The notes under the pieces were generated by a model, which was not told the DNA's origin, did no database searches, and worked only from the letters and a program-made list of their open reading frames with translations. This document shows positions 25,304-35,540 of a DNA stretch of 60,545 bases, piece after piece. Numbering within the stretch: the first letter of the stretch is position 1; each line of letters begins with the position of its first letter. The DNA is from an uncultured Bacteroidales bacterium (lineage in GTDB: Bacteria; Bacteroidota; Bacteroidia; Bacteroidales; Bacteroidaceae). The DNA is taken from the NCBI GenBank assembly GCA_902788275.1, contig CADAJV010000017.1, positions 1 to 60,545 on the forward strand, read 5' to 3'. The position numbers and the translations under genes are program-made.

Positions 25304-26053
25304 ATGAAAAAAACATATTTTATAGCCGATGCACACCTGGGCTCGTGGGCCATCAAGGACACACGCGAGAAGGAGAAACACCTGGTGAGATTTCTAGACA
25401 GCATCAAAGACAATGCTGCCGCCCTCTATATGCTGGGCGATATGTTCGACTTCTGGTATGAGTATCGCTACACCATACCGCGCGGCTACACCCGATTTCT
25501 TGGCAAACTGAGTGAACTTACCGACAGCGGCGTGGAGGTGCACTTCCTCACAGGCAACCACGACCAATGGATGATGTACAACTATCTGCGCGAAGAGTGC
25601 GGCATAACCATCCATAGAGAGAAGCTGATGCCCATCACCATCGGCGGCAAGCAATTCTGCCTCGCCCACGGCGACGGCCTCGACCCGAAAGACCGCAAAT
25701 ACCTGATGCTGCGCGCCATCTTTCACAATAAAGTTTGCCAGCGGATGTTTTCCACGCTCCACCCCCGCTGGGCTATGAACTTCGGCTATAGCTGGGCTCG
25801 CCACAGCCGCCTCAAGCACGAAGGCCGCGAAGGCATCGTCCTGAGCGAGGAACAGGACAACACACTGGCCTTTGCCCGCCAATATGCTCAGGACAATCCC
25901 AAGACAGACTACTTCATCATCGGCCATCGCCACATCGACCAGCATAACGACCTGCCCAACGGTGGTCAGTTCATTGTACTGGGCGACTGGATAAGCAAAT
26001 ACACCTATGCCGAGTTTGACGGCGACCATCTGAACATAAATCATTTTAAATAA
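25304..26053 (+). CDS. lpxH: UDP-2,3-diacylglucosamine pyrophosphatase LpxH-like
   Basis: A 249-residue calcineurin-like phosphoesterase expected to cleave UDP-2,3-diacylglucosamine to lipid X in lipid A synthesis. Metal ligands are in order: D9-A-H11, G45-D46, G84-N-H-D87, later histidines in LAHGDG and FIIGHRHIDQ. The HARHSRLKHEGREG-type insert fits LpxH-like enzymes of Bacteroidetes. It is embedded in the radC run; close relatives can be LpxH-like without proven activity. Confidence 0.87.
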   Translation: MKKTYFIADAHLGSWAIKDTREKEKHLVRFLDSIKDNAAALYMLGDMFDFWYEYRYTIPRGYTRFLGKLSELTDSGVEVHFLTGNHDQWMMYNYLREECGITIHREKLMPITIGGKQFCLAHGDGLDPKDRKYLMLRAIFHNKVCQRMFSTLHPRWAMNFGYSWARHSRLKHEGREGIVLSEEQDNTLAFARQYAQDNPKTDYFIIGHRHIDQHNDLPNGGQFIVLGDWISKYTYAEFDGDHLNINHFK

Positions 26054-26060
26054 AACAGTT

Positions 26061-29000
26061 ATGAAACGCATCGGCTTCCTCTTGACAATGATGATTGTTC
26101 CGCTCATTATAATGGGCCAGAACTACAGTAAACTATGGAGTGAAGTGGAGCAGGCCCAAAACAATGACCTGCCCAAGACCGCTCTCACCAGCATCAACAA
26201 AATCATCCGCATTGCCAACAGCAAGGGCGACAGCGACCACCTGGCCAAGGCATTGATAGTAAGGATGTGCCTCGCCAATCAGATATCCCCCGACAGCGCA
26301 GAAGCCTTGCTGCCACAGATGGAGAAAATATGCCAAGACCGCAAGACGCCATCCGACCGCTGCATCTATAAGGCGTTGCTCGGATGGCTGTACAACTGCC
26401 GCACTACCGACATTGACCCGCAGACCAAGAACAAGGCTATCAAAGCATTTACGGAGGCCACGTCTGACCCGGCAGCCCTGGCCACTGCTAAAGCCGATGA
26501 CTATATGGCTCTGCTCATCAAAGGTGAGGACAGCAAATACTACAACCACGATATGCTCAGCGTCATCTTCCCCTTCGTGGCCAACCAGCTTGACGATATG
26601 TATATGCCCGAAGCCCAAAGGCTCGCCGCCACGGTGATGGGCAAGGAGATTGAGTGGTATAAGACCCACCAGATGCGCGAGGCCGCCATGCTCGCCAAGA
26701 TAGACTCTGTCAATATATTGTCCTATGGCAGCAAGAGTTTCTATGAGCAGATAACAAAGGAATACGGCGACCTCCCTGTCAGCACCCAGGCATACGCATG
26801 GCTGTGCTCCTACTACAACGACAAGGAGGCATACCTGCTGGGCAAGGATGTGCTCAAGCGCTATCCAAGGACCAAGTACACCAACCAAATCAAGAATGTG
26901 CTCAGCAAGATAGAGCAACCCACGCTCAGCATCAACACCAACGACATCAACACCTACCCCGGCGAAGAGGTAAGGCTTATCTATAGCTACAAGAACACCA
27001 AGAATGCCACCTTGCGCTACTATCGCCTACCCTTCGCTGCCTGCGATACTGCCTGGCTCAACCTCAAGGCAAAAAACTACCCGAAGTATGCCAAGAATGC
27101 CGACTTCACCCTGCCTCTGCCCATACGCAAGGGCGAGCCGTACGACAAATTTAAGGACACCATCACCTTCACCGTGCCCAACCCCGGCATCTATCTTGTG
27201 GAGATAGGCGGCAGCGACTACGACAACAGCTACTCCATTATCAATGTCTCACGGCTGGCCGTCATGCAGCTCCCACAGCTCGAACAGAAGCTGCGAATCT
27301 GCGTAGCAGACTACAAGAACGGCAAGCCGGTGCCCTACTCCACCATAAGGCTGCGCAATGTCCACAGAGACACCGTACGCTGGATGCAGTACGTTACCGA
27401 CGAGCGTGGTGAACTGGTGCTCCGCAACCTCAAGGGCGACACCGACATCTTCGCCCTCACCGAGGACGACAAGGCCCTCCAACCGGTGGACATGGCATAC
27501 AGCCCTGACTACAACTGGAATCGTCCCACCCACGACATAAGCACCGAGATCTACACCGACCGCGCCATCTATCGCCCGGGGCAGCAGGTAAAGATTGGCG
27601 GCTTCCTCTATAAGCAGGACGACGACAGCACATGTGTAATCCCCCAACAGTCGCTCGACCTCTTCATACGCGACGCCAACGGCAAGAAACTGCAGACCAT
27701 TACCGTGGTAACCGATGAGTTCGGCTCCTTCAGCACCGATTTCACCCTACCGCAGGAATGCCTCAACGGCACATTCAGCATACAAAGCACCATCAACGGC
27801 GGCACCAGTTTCAAGGTGGAGGAATACAAGCGTCCCAAGTTTAAGGTTACCATCAGCAAGCCCACCGACGGATATGTACTTGGCGACACCATCACGGTCA
27901 CAGGCCAGGTCATGACCTATTCAGGCCTGCCGCTGGCCAACACCACCGTCTACTGCAGCAACGAACGCAAGCAGACGTGGTGGTTCCGCTACGCCGACAA
28001 GGAGGCTCCCTTCATCCTGCGTGATACCGTCATGACCGACGACGAAGGCAAATTCTCATTGCCCGTGGTGCTGAGCATACCCAAGAGAAGCGACGACGGC
28101 TACTGGAGACCAATGTGCTACAGCTACTGCATCACCGCCAAGGCCACCGCTGACGACGGCGAGACCGAGGAGAGCAGCCTCACCATTACCGCCGGCAACA
28201 CCAAGACCTTCGTAACCTTGGATATCCCGCCCATCATCTGCAAGGAGCAGATGCCCGCCCTCACCGTAACGCAAAACAATGCCATGGGCGAGGCCGTGGA
28301 CGGCGAAGGCAGCTACTACCTCATTTGCGACACCGACACCCTGCGCCGCGGCACCCTGCAGTTCAACAAGCCCGACCAGCTTAGCTTCATCAGCCAGCTG
28401 CCCTCCGGCGAATATAAGCTCATCGTGCTGCCCACCGGCGAGACAAAGCTATACTACGGCCAATACGCCTACTTCAACCTCCTCTCCTTCAACGATACCA
28501 AGCCCCTCGGCAATAAGCCACTACAGCTTTGGCACAGCAGCGATGAGTTTAGCTATACAAAACCTGTTGACATCCTCGTGGCCACCCCGCTAAAGGATAT
28601 GTGGCTCCGCTATGACATAATAGCCAACGAGCAGGTGGCAGAGAGCAAAATCATACAGATAAGCGACACCGTAACCCACATCCTTCTTCCGTGGAACGAG
28701 AAGTACGGCCGCGGAGCCCACATCATCTTCGCCCTCTATAGCAATGGCAACCTCCACAGTCAGTCATTCGTCCTGACCAAGCCTCTGCCCAATAAGGAAC
28801 TCAAGCTGCAGTGGTCCTCCTTCCGCGACAAGCTGCAGCCTGGCTCCACCGAGCACTGGACTCTGCGCGTGCTCCATCAGGATAAGCCCGTTGAGGCCTC
28901 CATACTCGCCACGATGTACGATGCCAGCCTCGACAAGTTTGGCCATCACTCGCTGCCCTTCGGCCTCAGCTTCGACCGCTATGTGCCACAGACTTACTGG

Positions 29001-31607
29001 ACCTCCACCCACAACTATACATTCTCCGCCAGCCTGCAGAAAAGCTATTCCAGTCTCACCGAAGAATCGTTTGACTTCACCGAGATCGACCGCTATCTGC
29101 TTGACGAAAATCCCTTCCACTACCGTGGTCGCATAGCACTGCTCAGCGCTGCTGCGGGCAGGGATATGATGCTACGCGAGGTAGCCCTGACCAAAAGCGC
29201 CAGGAGCAACGCAAAGGCCAGGCGCCCCGCCATGGCTGAGGAGGAGGCAGACGTCGATTACTACAGCGACGATGAGGAGGACGCAGACATCACCGGCAAT
29301 GTGGAGATGCGCTCCAACTTCAATGAGACAGCCTACTTCACCTCCACCCTGCGCACCGATGCCCAGGGCGAGGCAACCATCGACTTTACCATGCCCGAGA
29401 GCCTCACGTCATGGAATTTCAAAGCTCTGGCTCACACACGCGACGTCAGCTACGGTTTCCTCAACAATGTCATCGTTGTGCAGAAGCCCCTCATGGTGCA
29501 GGCCAACATGCCGCGCTTCCTGCGTAGCGGTGACCAGACCAGCCTGGCCATAACCATACGCAACAACACCGACCTCCCGCAGAGTGGCAAGGCACAGCTC
29601 GTCATCATCAATGCCCAGACAGGTCAGCAGATTAAACTCATTACCAACAAATTCGCCATTGAGCCCGGTAAGACAGAAACCATCGACTTCCCGTTCCAGG
29701 TCAGCGGCGACCAGAGCATGCTCATCTGCCGCTATGCCGCCCTCACCGACGAATTCAGCGACGGAGAGCAGCAATACCTGCCCGTGCTCAGCGACCTGCA
29801 GAAGACCGTCAGCACCGTACCCTTCATGATCAACGACGGCCAGACTCACACTTTCCCGCTCGACTCGCTGCACTATAATCCCAATGCCACCCACTCGCTG
29901 CTCACCGTCGAGTACACAGGCAATCCCGCTTGGACTGCCATCAGCGCGCTGCCCTCCACCGTCAATTACCAGACCAAGTGCGCCACCCAGCTCGCTATCA
30001 ACTACAACGCCCTCACCCTCATGCGCCAGATTATCAAGCGCAATCCTCAGCTCACCGACGCCATCAGCCAATGGCAGCAGCAAGACAGCGTGCCAGCCTA
30101 CTTCGCCCAGCTGCAGAACAATCCCGAGCTCAAGATAGTGGCACTGCAGAACACCCCGTGGGTTGGCGATGCCGACCATGAGCGCAGCCGCCTTGACAAC
30201 CTCATGCAGGACGACCAGACGCTCACCCTCAAGCAGGCCTCCATGCTCCATAAGCTCAAGGAGATGCAGACCTATGAGGGCGGATGGCAGTGGTTCCCCG
30301 GCATGCCCGCCAGCACCTGGCTTACCATCGACATAGCCGAGATGCTCAGCAACACCCGCGCCCTATGTCCCGATGCAACCGACGAAATCGACGAACTGTT
30401 AGCTCCAGCGCTGCGATTCCTCGACACAGAGGCAGCCGAAGAAGTCACCTATATCAAGAAATATAAGACCAAATATGTGCCCACACTATGGATGCGCTAC
30501 CTTTACGCCAAGTCACTCTACTCTGCCGACTTTGCCAAAAGCAAGACAGTTAAGTATCTCGTCAAGCGTCTGCAGAAGAGTTCTAGGAGCTACGACCTCT
30601 ACAACAAGGCCATGGCCGCCGTCATACTGCAGCGTGCAGCACGCACCAAACAGGCCGACCTCACCCTCAAAAGTCTGATGGAGTACACCGTCAGCACACC
30701 TGAGATGGGCCGCTATTTCGACAGTCGCCGCGCCCCTAACTTCTGGTCAATGTATAAGGTGCCCACCCAAGTTGCCGCCATCGATGCCCTGCAGCTTATC
30801 CATCCCGATGACAAGCAGGCCCTCCAGGAGATGCGCCTTTGGCTGCTCCAGAGCAAGCACACCATGATGTGGGACGAGCCTTTGGCCGCCACACGTGCCA
30901 TCAGCTGTCTCCTTTCCGACGGCATGCTGGCAGCACCCACAGCCCTCCCATCGCAGCTCGACCTCAACCTCACCACACAAGAGGTTATCCCCGTGCAGGA
31001 GTACGCCAGCATAGAGCCCTTCGTGCAGGCAGGCTACATCAAAGCTACATTCACCGACAGTCTCCTTGCCGCCACACCTCAGAGCCTCACCGTGCGCCAG
31101 TCGGCCGCCACCGTAGAGCAGCCCCTCTCCTACGGAGCTGCCTACCTGCAGTCCTGGCTGCCAGCTATTGAGACTCCCGCCGCCGGCTCCGAGCTACGCC
31201 TCACCTGCCAGTATTACAAAGAGACGGCAGACGGATGGATGCTACTCACCAATGGGCAATCACCGGTCATCAACGGCCTGAGCAAGGGCGACCGCATCAT
31301 GGTGCGCTATGATATTGACGCCAGCCGCGACTTCGACTTCGTGGCACTCCGCGACGGGCGCCCTGCATGCCTCGAGCCTACCAGCACCGACTCTGGCTAT
31401 GAGTGGAGACACAACTGCTACCGCTCTGTGGAAGATGACGGCACTATCTGGTACTTCGACTCCCTCAGCAAGGGCCACCACGTAATAGAAGAAACCTATG
31501 ACGTTGACCGCATCGGCCGCTTCACCTCTGCATGTCCGCAGGTACAGTGCCAGTACGCTCCTGAGTTCTCAGCACGTGCCACGGCCATCACCCTCGCTAT
31601 AGAATAG
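26061..31607 (+). CDS. Alpha-2-macroglobulin family protein
   Basis: A very large (1848-residue) secreted protein with a signal peptide (MKRIGFLLTMMIVPLIIMG). After an alpha-helical N-terminal part (20-280), MG domains follow; the MG2-type block THDISTEIYTDRAIYRPGQQVKIGGFLYKQ lies near 490-520. The bait-like acidic linker (EEEADVDYYSDDEEDAD near 1060-1075) precedes FTSTLRTDAQGEATIDFTMPESLTSWNFKALAHT, the A2M core, and the helical thioester-type domain after 1290. The canonical C-x-E-Q thioester is absent, but C1307-A-T-Q1310 sits where it could be. Such proteins trap proteases at the cell surface; those without the thioester are common in Bacteroidetes. A bacterial A2M usually pairs with a PbpC-like gene, which is not seen here. 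Confidence 0.9.
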   Translation: MKRIGFLLTMMIVPLIIMGQNYSKLWSEVEQAQNNDLPKTALTSINKIIRIANSKGDSDHLAKALIVRMCLANQISPDSAEALLPQMEKICQDRKTPSDRCIYKALLGWLYNCRTTDIDPQTKNKAIKAFTEATSDPAALATAKADDYMALLIKGEDSKYYNHDMLSVIFPFVANQLDDMYMPEAQRLAATVMGKEIEWYKTHQMREAAMLAKIDSVNILSYGSKSFYEQITKEYGDLPVSTQAYAWLCSYYNDKEAYLLGKDVLKRYPRTKYTNQIKNVLSKIEQPTLSINTNDINTYPGEEVRLIYSYKNTKNATLRYYRLPFAACDTAWLNLKAKNYPKYAKNADFTLPLPIRKGEPYDKFKDTITFTVPNPGIYLVEIGGSDYDNSYSIINVSRLAVMQLPQLEQKLRICVADYKNGKPVPYSTIRLRNVHRDTVRWMQYVTDERGELVLRNLKGDTDIFALTEDDKALQPVDMAYSPDYNWNRPTHDISTEIYTDRAIYRPGQQVKIGGFLYKQDDDSTCVIPQQSLDLFIRDANGKKLQTITVVTDEFGSFSTDFTLPQECLNGTFSIQSTINGGTSFKVEEYKRPKFKVTISKPTDGYVLGDTITVTGQVMTYSGLPLANTTVYCSNERKQTWWFRYADKEAPFILRDTVMTDDEGKFSLPVVLSIPKRSDDGYWRPMCYSYCITAKATADDGETEESSLTITAGNTKTFVTLDIPPIICKEQMPALTVTQNNAMGEAVDGEGSYYLICDTDTLRRGTLQFNKPDQLSFISQLPSGEYKLIVLPTGETKLYYGQYAYFNLLSFNDTKPLGNKPLQLWHSSDEFSYTKPVDILVATPLKDMWLRYDIIANEQVAESKIIQISDTVTHILLPWNEKYGRGAHIIFALYSNGNLHSQSFVLTKPLPNKELKLQWSSFRDKLQPGSTEHWTLRVLHQDKPVEASILATMYDASLDKFGHHSLPFGLSFDRYVPQTYWTSTHNYTFSASLQKSYSSLTEESFDFTEIDRYLLDENPFHYRGRIALLSAAAGRDMMLREVALTKSARSNAKARRPAMAEEEADVDYYSDDEEDADITGNVEMRSNFNETAYFTSTLRTDAQGEATIDFTMPESLTSWNFKALAHTRDVSYGFLNNVIVVQKPLMVQANMPRFLRSGDQTSLAITIRNNTDLPQSGKAQLVIINAQTGQQIKLITNKFAIEPGKTETIDFPFQVSGDQSMLICRYAALTDEFSDGEQQYLPVLSDLQKTVSTVPFMINDGQTHTFPLDSLHYNPNATHSLLTVEYTGNPAWTAISALPSTVNYQTKCATQLAINYNALTLMRQIIKRNPQLTDAISQWQQQDSVPAYFAQLQNNPELKIVALQNTPWVGDADHERSRLDNLMQDDQTLTLKQASMLHKLKEMQTYEGGWQWFPGMPASTWLTIDIAEMLSNTRALCPDATDEIDELLAPALRFLDTEAAEEVTYIKKYKTKYVPTLWMRYLYAKSLYSADFAKSKTVKYLVKRLQKSSRSYDLYNKAMAAVILQRAARTKQADLTLKSLMEYTVSTPEMGRYFDSRRAPNFWSMYKVPTQVAAIDALQLIHPDDKQALQEMRLWLLQSKHTMMWDEPLAATRAISCLLSDGMLAAPTALPSQLDLNLTTQEVIPVQEYASIEPFVQAGYIKATFTDSLLAATPQSLTVRQSAATVEQPLSYGAAYLQSWLPAIETPAAGSELRLTCQYYKETADGWMLLTNGQSPVINGLSKGDRIMVRYDIDASRDFDFVALRDGRPACLEPTSTDSGYEWRHNCYRSVEDDGTIWYFDSLSKGHHVIEETYDVDRIGRFTSACPQVQCQYAPEFSARATAITLAIE

Positions 31608-31634
31608 TAATAAGTCTAAAAACTATAATCAAGA

Positions 31635-32627
31635 GTGGAAATTCCAAACATCATATCCTCCCCCTTTAGGGGGATAAAATGGCGGCTGCTTTTCCTCTTT
31701 GCTTTAGCCGCACTGCCGGCTATGGCAAAAGTTAAGGTGCTGCGCCAGCAGAACCTCAGTCGTTGGCACATCGCCCCCGCTAACTACAGCGGCATAACGC
31801 CCTTAGGCTCCAACCGCTATGCTGTGGTTGACGATAAAAGCACCACCGATGGTTTCCACATCTTTACCATTGACATCCATCCGCGCAATGGTAAAGTGCT
31901 CCGAGTAAGTAGCACGCCACTCCTGGGGAATCCCAACACAAATGCCAGAGCAGACTGCGAAGACATTATCTATTACTCCCCCCGCAACACACTCTTCATT
32001 GCCCAGGAGCGCACCGGCATCGTGGCAGAATATCACCTTGACGGCAGACCTACAGGCCGACAGCTCAGTCTGCCGCCCTATTTCTCCCTGGACTCCATGC
32101 AGCACAACGGTGCCTTTGAAGCCCTTGCCTACTGCAATAGCACCTGCACCTTCTATCTCACCACCGAGCAGCCCCTGAAGGGTGACTCCATCCACCGCAT
32201 CGTAGTCTTCGACTCCACCCTGCAGGTATGCAAAAGCTTAAACTATAGCATGGATGCCCCCAAATTCAAACAAGATACCAAATACTATGCTCACGGCATA
32301 GCCGCCATGACAGTTAAGCCTGACGGCAAACTACTTGTCATGGAGCGCGAACTCAGCATACCCCCGCGCTATGTTGGCGGCAAGTGCCGCATAAAAATCT
32401 ACGAGATAGATATAGAGCCAGGAATCATAAAAAATAAGCGACTACTATGCACCTTCACCACCCATATCAGCCGTCTCAACTATGCCAACTATGAAGGCAT
32501 GTGCCTCGGCCCCACGCTTGATGACGGTCGTCAAACCCTCATCATCATCAATGATTCGCAAGGTGGAGTACGCAACGGCCCCTTCCACCTAAAGGACTAT
32601 CTCAAGGTCGTAATACTCGACCATTAA
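31635..32627 (+). CDS. Phytase-like esterase domain protein, secreted
   Basis: A 330-residue product resembling the 'esterase-like activity of phytase' family: a beta-propeller with SGITPLGSNRYAVVDDKS near the start, then DCEDIIYYSPRNTLFIAQE, FEALAYC and YEGMCLGPTLDDGRQTLIIINDSQ. A hydrophobic signal (WRLLFLFALAALPAMA) is preceded by an odd 14 residues encoded partly by a CCCCCTTTAGGGGG element. No in-frame ATG precedes the signal; the start is probably the GTG at 31635, and an out-of-frame ATG lies at 31679. The substrate is unknown. It is 27 bases downstream of the alpha-2-macroglobulin gene. Confidence 0.75.
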   Translation: MEIPNIISSPFRGIKWRLLFLFALAALPAMAKVKVLRQQNLSRWHIAPANYSGITPLGSNRYAVVDDKSTTDGFHIFTIDIHPRNGKVLRVSSTPLLGNPNTNARADCEDIIYYSPRNTLFIAQERTGIVAEYHLDGRPTGRQLSLPPYFSLDSMQHNGAFEALAYCNSTCTFYLTTEQPLKGDSIHRIVVFDSTLQVCKSLNYSMDAPKFKQDTKYYAHGIAAMTVKPDGKLLVMERELSIPPRYVGGKCRIKIYEIDIEPGIIKNKRLLCTFTTHISRLNYANYEGMCLGPTLDDGRQTLIIINDSQGGVRNGPFHLKDYLKVVILDH

Positions 32628-32779
32628 AAGTTCAAGAATAGCAAAGTCGGCGAGTCTTAACAAGGTAAATTGCCATTCAATATTGCTAACGTTATTATCG
32701 TAGCGCTAATCCTGTTCGGCGCACTATAAATTGCCAGCATCTTTGTGCATGTTGGCAGCGGGAATACCATTAAAACTCT

Positions 32780-33883
32780 TCAACCTTTCAATTTCTCAAA
32801 GTATCGCTCCAGCAGTCGGTGGGCAGCCATAAAAGAAGTCTGCTGCCCCAGCTCAATGCTGTTCTCGGCAGCCACAAGGCGTTGCTCCATCTCCGGGTCT
32901 TGATAGAAGGAGTTGCGCAGCCGCTGGTCAATAGTCTCATACATCCAGTAGCGGTTCTGCTCCCTACGGCGGCGGTAGAAATAGCCGTTCTTCTTTACAA
33001 AGTCAATATACTCATAGATGCCGTCCCACAGCTCCTTGATGCCCAGGCCGTAGAATCCGCTGTAGGTATAAACCCTCGGTGTCCAGCCGCTGGGCGGCAG
33101 TGGAAACAGGTGCAGAGCATTCTTGTAGTGGCCTGCTGCCACCCGGCAGCGCTCCACATTGTCGCCATCACACTTGTTGATGGCTATGCCGTCGGCCATC
33201 TCCATGATGCCACGCTTGATGCCCTGCAGCTCATCGCCAGTACCCGCCACCTGAATCAGCAGGAAAAAGTCCACCATCGAGTGGCAGGCCGTCTCGCTCT
33301 GGCCCACACCCACTGTTTCAATAAAAATCTTGTCGTAGCCGGCAGCCTCACACAGCACTATCGTCTCTCTCGTCTTGCGAGCCACGCCGCCCAGTGAGCC
33401 GCTGCTTGGGCTGGGACGTATGAAACTCTTTGGGTGCACAGCCAGTTTCTCCATTCTCGTTTTGTCGCCCAGTATCGATCCCTTGGTGCGCTCACTCGTT
33501 GGGTCGATAGCCAGCACAGCCAGTTTGCCGCCCTTCTCTTCCAGCACATGTATTCCAAATTCGTCTATCGAGGTGCTCTTGCCTGCTCCCGGCACACCGC
33601 TGATACCAATGCGCACACTGTTGCCGGCAAAGGGGAGGCATTTCTCTATCACCTCCTGCGCCATGGCCTCATGCTCGGGGCGCACACTCTCCAGCAGCGT
33701 CACGGCGCGACTTAATATAGTAACATCGCCCTTGCGAATACCCTCCACATAGTCACTCACGCTAAGTTCACGCTTGCGTGCCCTCGGCCTCAGTTTCAGA
33801 TAGGGGTTCACTATGCCTGGGTTCTCGGGGCTGGTCTCCACCTTGAGACCCTGATATTCAGCTTGGTTTTCTGGATGTTCCAT
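32780..33883 (-). CDS. meaB: Methylmalonyl-CoA mutase-associated GTPase MeaB
   Basis: A 367-residue G3E-family GTPase that loads and protects the B12 enzyme methylmalonyl-CoA mutase, used in the succinate-propionate route of Bacteroidales. The P-loop is G96-V-P-G-A-G-K-S-T104, followed by VLAIDPTSERTKGSILGDKTRM, the switch region FIETVGVGQSE and NKCDGDN for guanine recognition. The C-terminal dimerisation arm (FVKKNGYFYRRRREQNRYWMYETIDQRL) is complete. The mutase genes are not in the window. Confidence 0.95.
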   Translation of the reverse strand: MEHPENQAEYQGLKVETSPENPGIVNPYLKLRPRARKRELSVSDYVEGIRKGDVTILSRAVTLLESVRPEHEAMAQEVIEKCLPFAGNSVRIGISGVPGAGKSTSIDEFGIHVLEEKGGKLAVLAIDPTSERTKGSILGDKTRMEKLAVHPKSFIRPSPSSGSLGGVARKTRETIVLCEAAGYDKIFIETVGVGQSETACHSMVDFFLLIQVAGTGDELQGIKRGIMEMADGIAINKCDGDNVERCRVAAGHYKNALHLFPLPPSGWTPRVYTYSGFYGLGIKELWDGIYEYIDFVKKNGYFYRRRREQNRYWMYETIDQRLRNSFYQDPEMEQRLVAAENSIELGQQTSFMAAHRLLERYFEKLKG

Positions 33884-33927
33884 TATGAAGAGTTGATTAT
33901 AGGTTGACGACAGAATATAATTGCCTG

Positions 33928-34353
33928 TTATCCTACGGTGATATTAAAGGCGTTGCTCAAATAGATGCCCAGCTTGAGAGAATAGTCGAAGTCACCGATA
34001 CTATTCCATGGTGCATAGTAATAATGGATTTCTTTTAGCACCCTGTCATCCTTATCATAATATTTCTTTGAGATGATGCGGTATGAAAGAACCGGCTCGT
34101 CAAATTCATAGAGCACTTCTGCCCTCACAGGCTTGCCGCACACCCCTTCACGGCGTGCAGCCTTCTTACAATCTTTGGGGCTGGAATAGTCATATCGCAC
34201 CCACAGCAGATAGTTCACACCCTGACGATCGAAGCAATCGCTCGCATTGAGTTCCATCGTCTCATCCTCCAGCACCTTCTGGTACGTCTTAACCTGTGCT
34301 GATGTAGTAATGCAGATTACCGCTAAGAGCAGAGGAAACAGAATTCGAGTCAT
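33928..34353 (-). CDS. Small secreted protein of unknown function
   Basis: A 141-residue product with a signal peptide (MTRILFPLLLAVICITTSA). The mature part is rich in Tyr and charged residues and contains two or three Cys (DCFDRQG, PKDCKKAARREGVCG), with SYRIISKKYYDKDDRVLKEIHYY suggesting beta strands. It may be related to surface-adhesin-E-like proteins, but the match is by shape only. It stands between the DUF1573 gene and meaB with no clear promoter. Confidence 0.7.
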   Translation of the reverse strand: MTRILFPLLLAVICITTSAQVKTYQKVLEDETMELNASDCFDRQGVNYLLWVRYDYSSPKDCKKAARREGVCGKPVRAEVLYEFDEPVLSYRIISKKYYDKDDRVLKEIHYYYAPWNSIGDFDYSLKLGIYLSNAFNITVG

Positions 34354-34410
34354 AATATAAGTTTTTTTAGGTTAGTTAACGTAGTTACCAATCAACGCCC
34401 TATGCCTTCC

Positions 34411-35496
34411 CTACCTGATGCTCACCAACACCACCGGCCGGCGGTAGTCGTTGGTAATCATCAGTATTCGGTATCGTGCGTTGCTGAGGTCGCGATATTT
34501 GTTTACCAGCTTCACCTGCATATTCACAGTCTCACCCGGTTCGATGGTCGTCTTGGGCAGACTAACGTTGATGGCAGGGTGAAACACCTGGAGCGAACGA
34601 ATCATCAGGTCGCTACGTCCTGTGTTGCTTATGCTCACGGTGCCTTTCACCTTGCTCTTCTTGACCTTGGGCATCTCCAGCACGTCTGTGCTCAGCAGAA
34701 TCGACGGGGCACGGTTAGACCGCTCCACTGTTGCCGTGTCAAACAGCACAATGCTCACCGGTATCTCGCGGTCTTTGCTCACGCTCTCACCCTCATAACT
34801 GCTCACATACACCACGTCCTGTGTCAGTCCCAGATTATGGTTCAACTTGCGGCTGTCCAGCGTTATGGTCAGATAGCCCGTACGTCCCGGACGCAGCACC
34901 TTGGGCGTAGCCTCCACGCTCAGATAGGCCGGCAGGTGCAACAGGTTAGGCTGGCAATTCTCCTCGCTGTTATTAGTCACCGCTATCGTCCTGTTCACCA
35001 CGTCTCCATCGTTCACATAGTCAAACTCAATATTGTCCGTCTTGAGTGTCAGCGGACCAAACACCACGCCAAAGTCGTCTTCCGGAGCCTTGGTGCCACT
35101 GTTCTCGTATGCTTTCCTGAGGTCAATATACACCTTACCCTTAATCTGCAAGGCCAGGGGCTTATCACTGCCCTCCACATATACATATATTCCATTAGTA
35201 AAGCGGCCCACCAGGTCAGTGTTGTAGCTCACGTTCACAGTGGCAGTCCCTCCCGCCCCGATAGTCATCGGCGAGCAGCTGGCCTTCATCTGCGAACTGG
35301 AGGTCACAATCCTGTCCACATTCACCGCCTTGCCCGACGTGTTCTTAATCTTAAAAGACGTTGTTGCCTCACTATACAGTTGCAGCGTACCCAGATTCTG
35401 CGTCCGTTTCTCAGCCGTCAACTGCGCCAGCACACACTGCGGCACAGCCGTCAGAGCAGCCATCGCCACCAATAAGGAAAAAATATGTCGCTTCAT
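34411..35496 (-). CDS. DUF1573/ASPM-SPD2-Hydin-like secreted protein
   Basis: A 361-residue protein with a signal peptide (MKRHIFSLLVAMAALTAVPQCVLA). It consists of three immunoglobulin-like beta sandwiches with the DUF1573 pattern: F-I-NTSGKAVNVDRIVTSSSQMKASCSP, then GGTATVNVSYNTD; later VSISNTGRSDLMIRSLQVFHPAINVSLPKTTIEPGETVNM. Such domains are common in exported Bacteroidetes proteins and probably mediate adhesion or complex assembly. The frame extends to 35685, through the divergent promoter region; the ATG at 35496 with the signal peptide is used. A -7 element TAACTTTG lies 24 bases upstream. Confidence 0.83.
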   Translation of the reverse strand: MKRHIFSLLVAMAALTAVPQCVLAQLTAEKRTQNLGTLQLYSEATTSFKIKNTSGKAVNVDRIVTSSSQMKASCSPMTIGAGGTATVNVSYNTDLVGRFTNGIYVYVEGSDKPLALQIKGKVYIDLRKAYENSGTKAPEDDFGVVFGPLTLKTDNIEFDYVNDGDVVNRTIAVTNNSEENCQPNLLHLPAYLSVEATPKVLRPGRTGYLTITLDSRKLNHNLGLTQDVVYVSSYEGESVSKDREIPVSIVLFDTATVERSNRAPSILLSTDVLEMPKVKKSKVKGTVSISNTGRSDLMIRSLQVFHPAINVSLPKTTIEPGETVNMQVKLVNKYRDLSNARYRILMITNDYRRPVVLVSIR

Positions 35497-35519
35497 ATCA
35501 AATAAACATCTAATTGCCG

Positions 35520-35527
35520 CAAAGTTA
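35520..35527 (-). promoter_or_regulatory. -7 element of the DUF1573 gene
   Basis: Minus-strand TAACTTTG, 24 bases before the start codon, in a 79-base divergent gap shared with xth. Confidence 0.6.
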
Positions 35528-35540
35528 GTCATTTTTTCTC

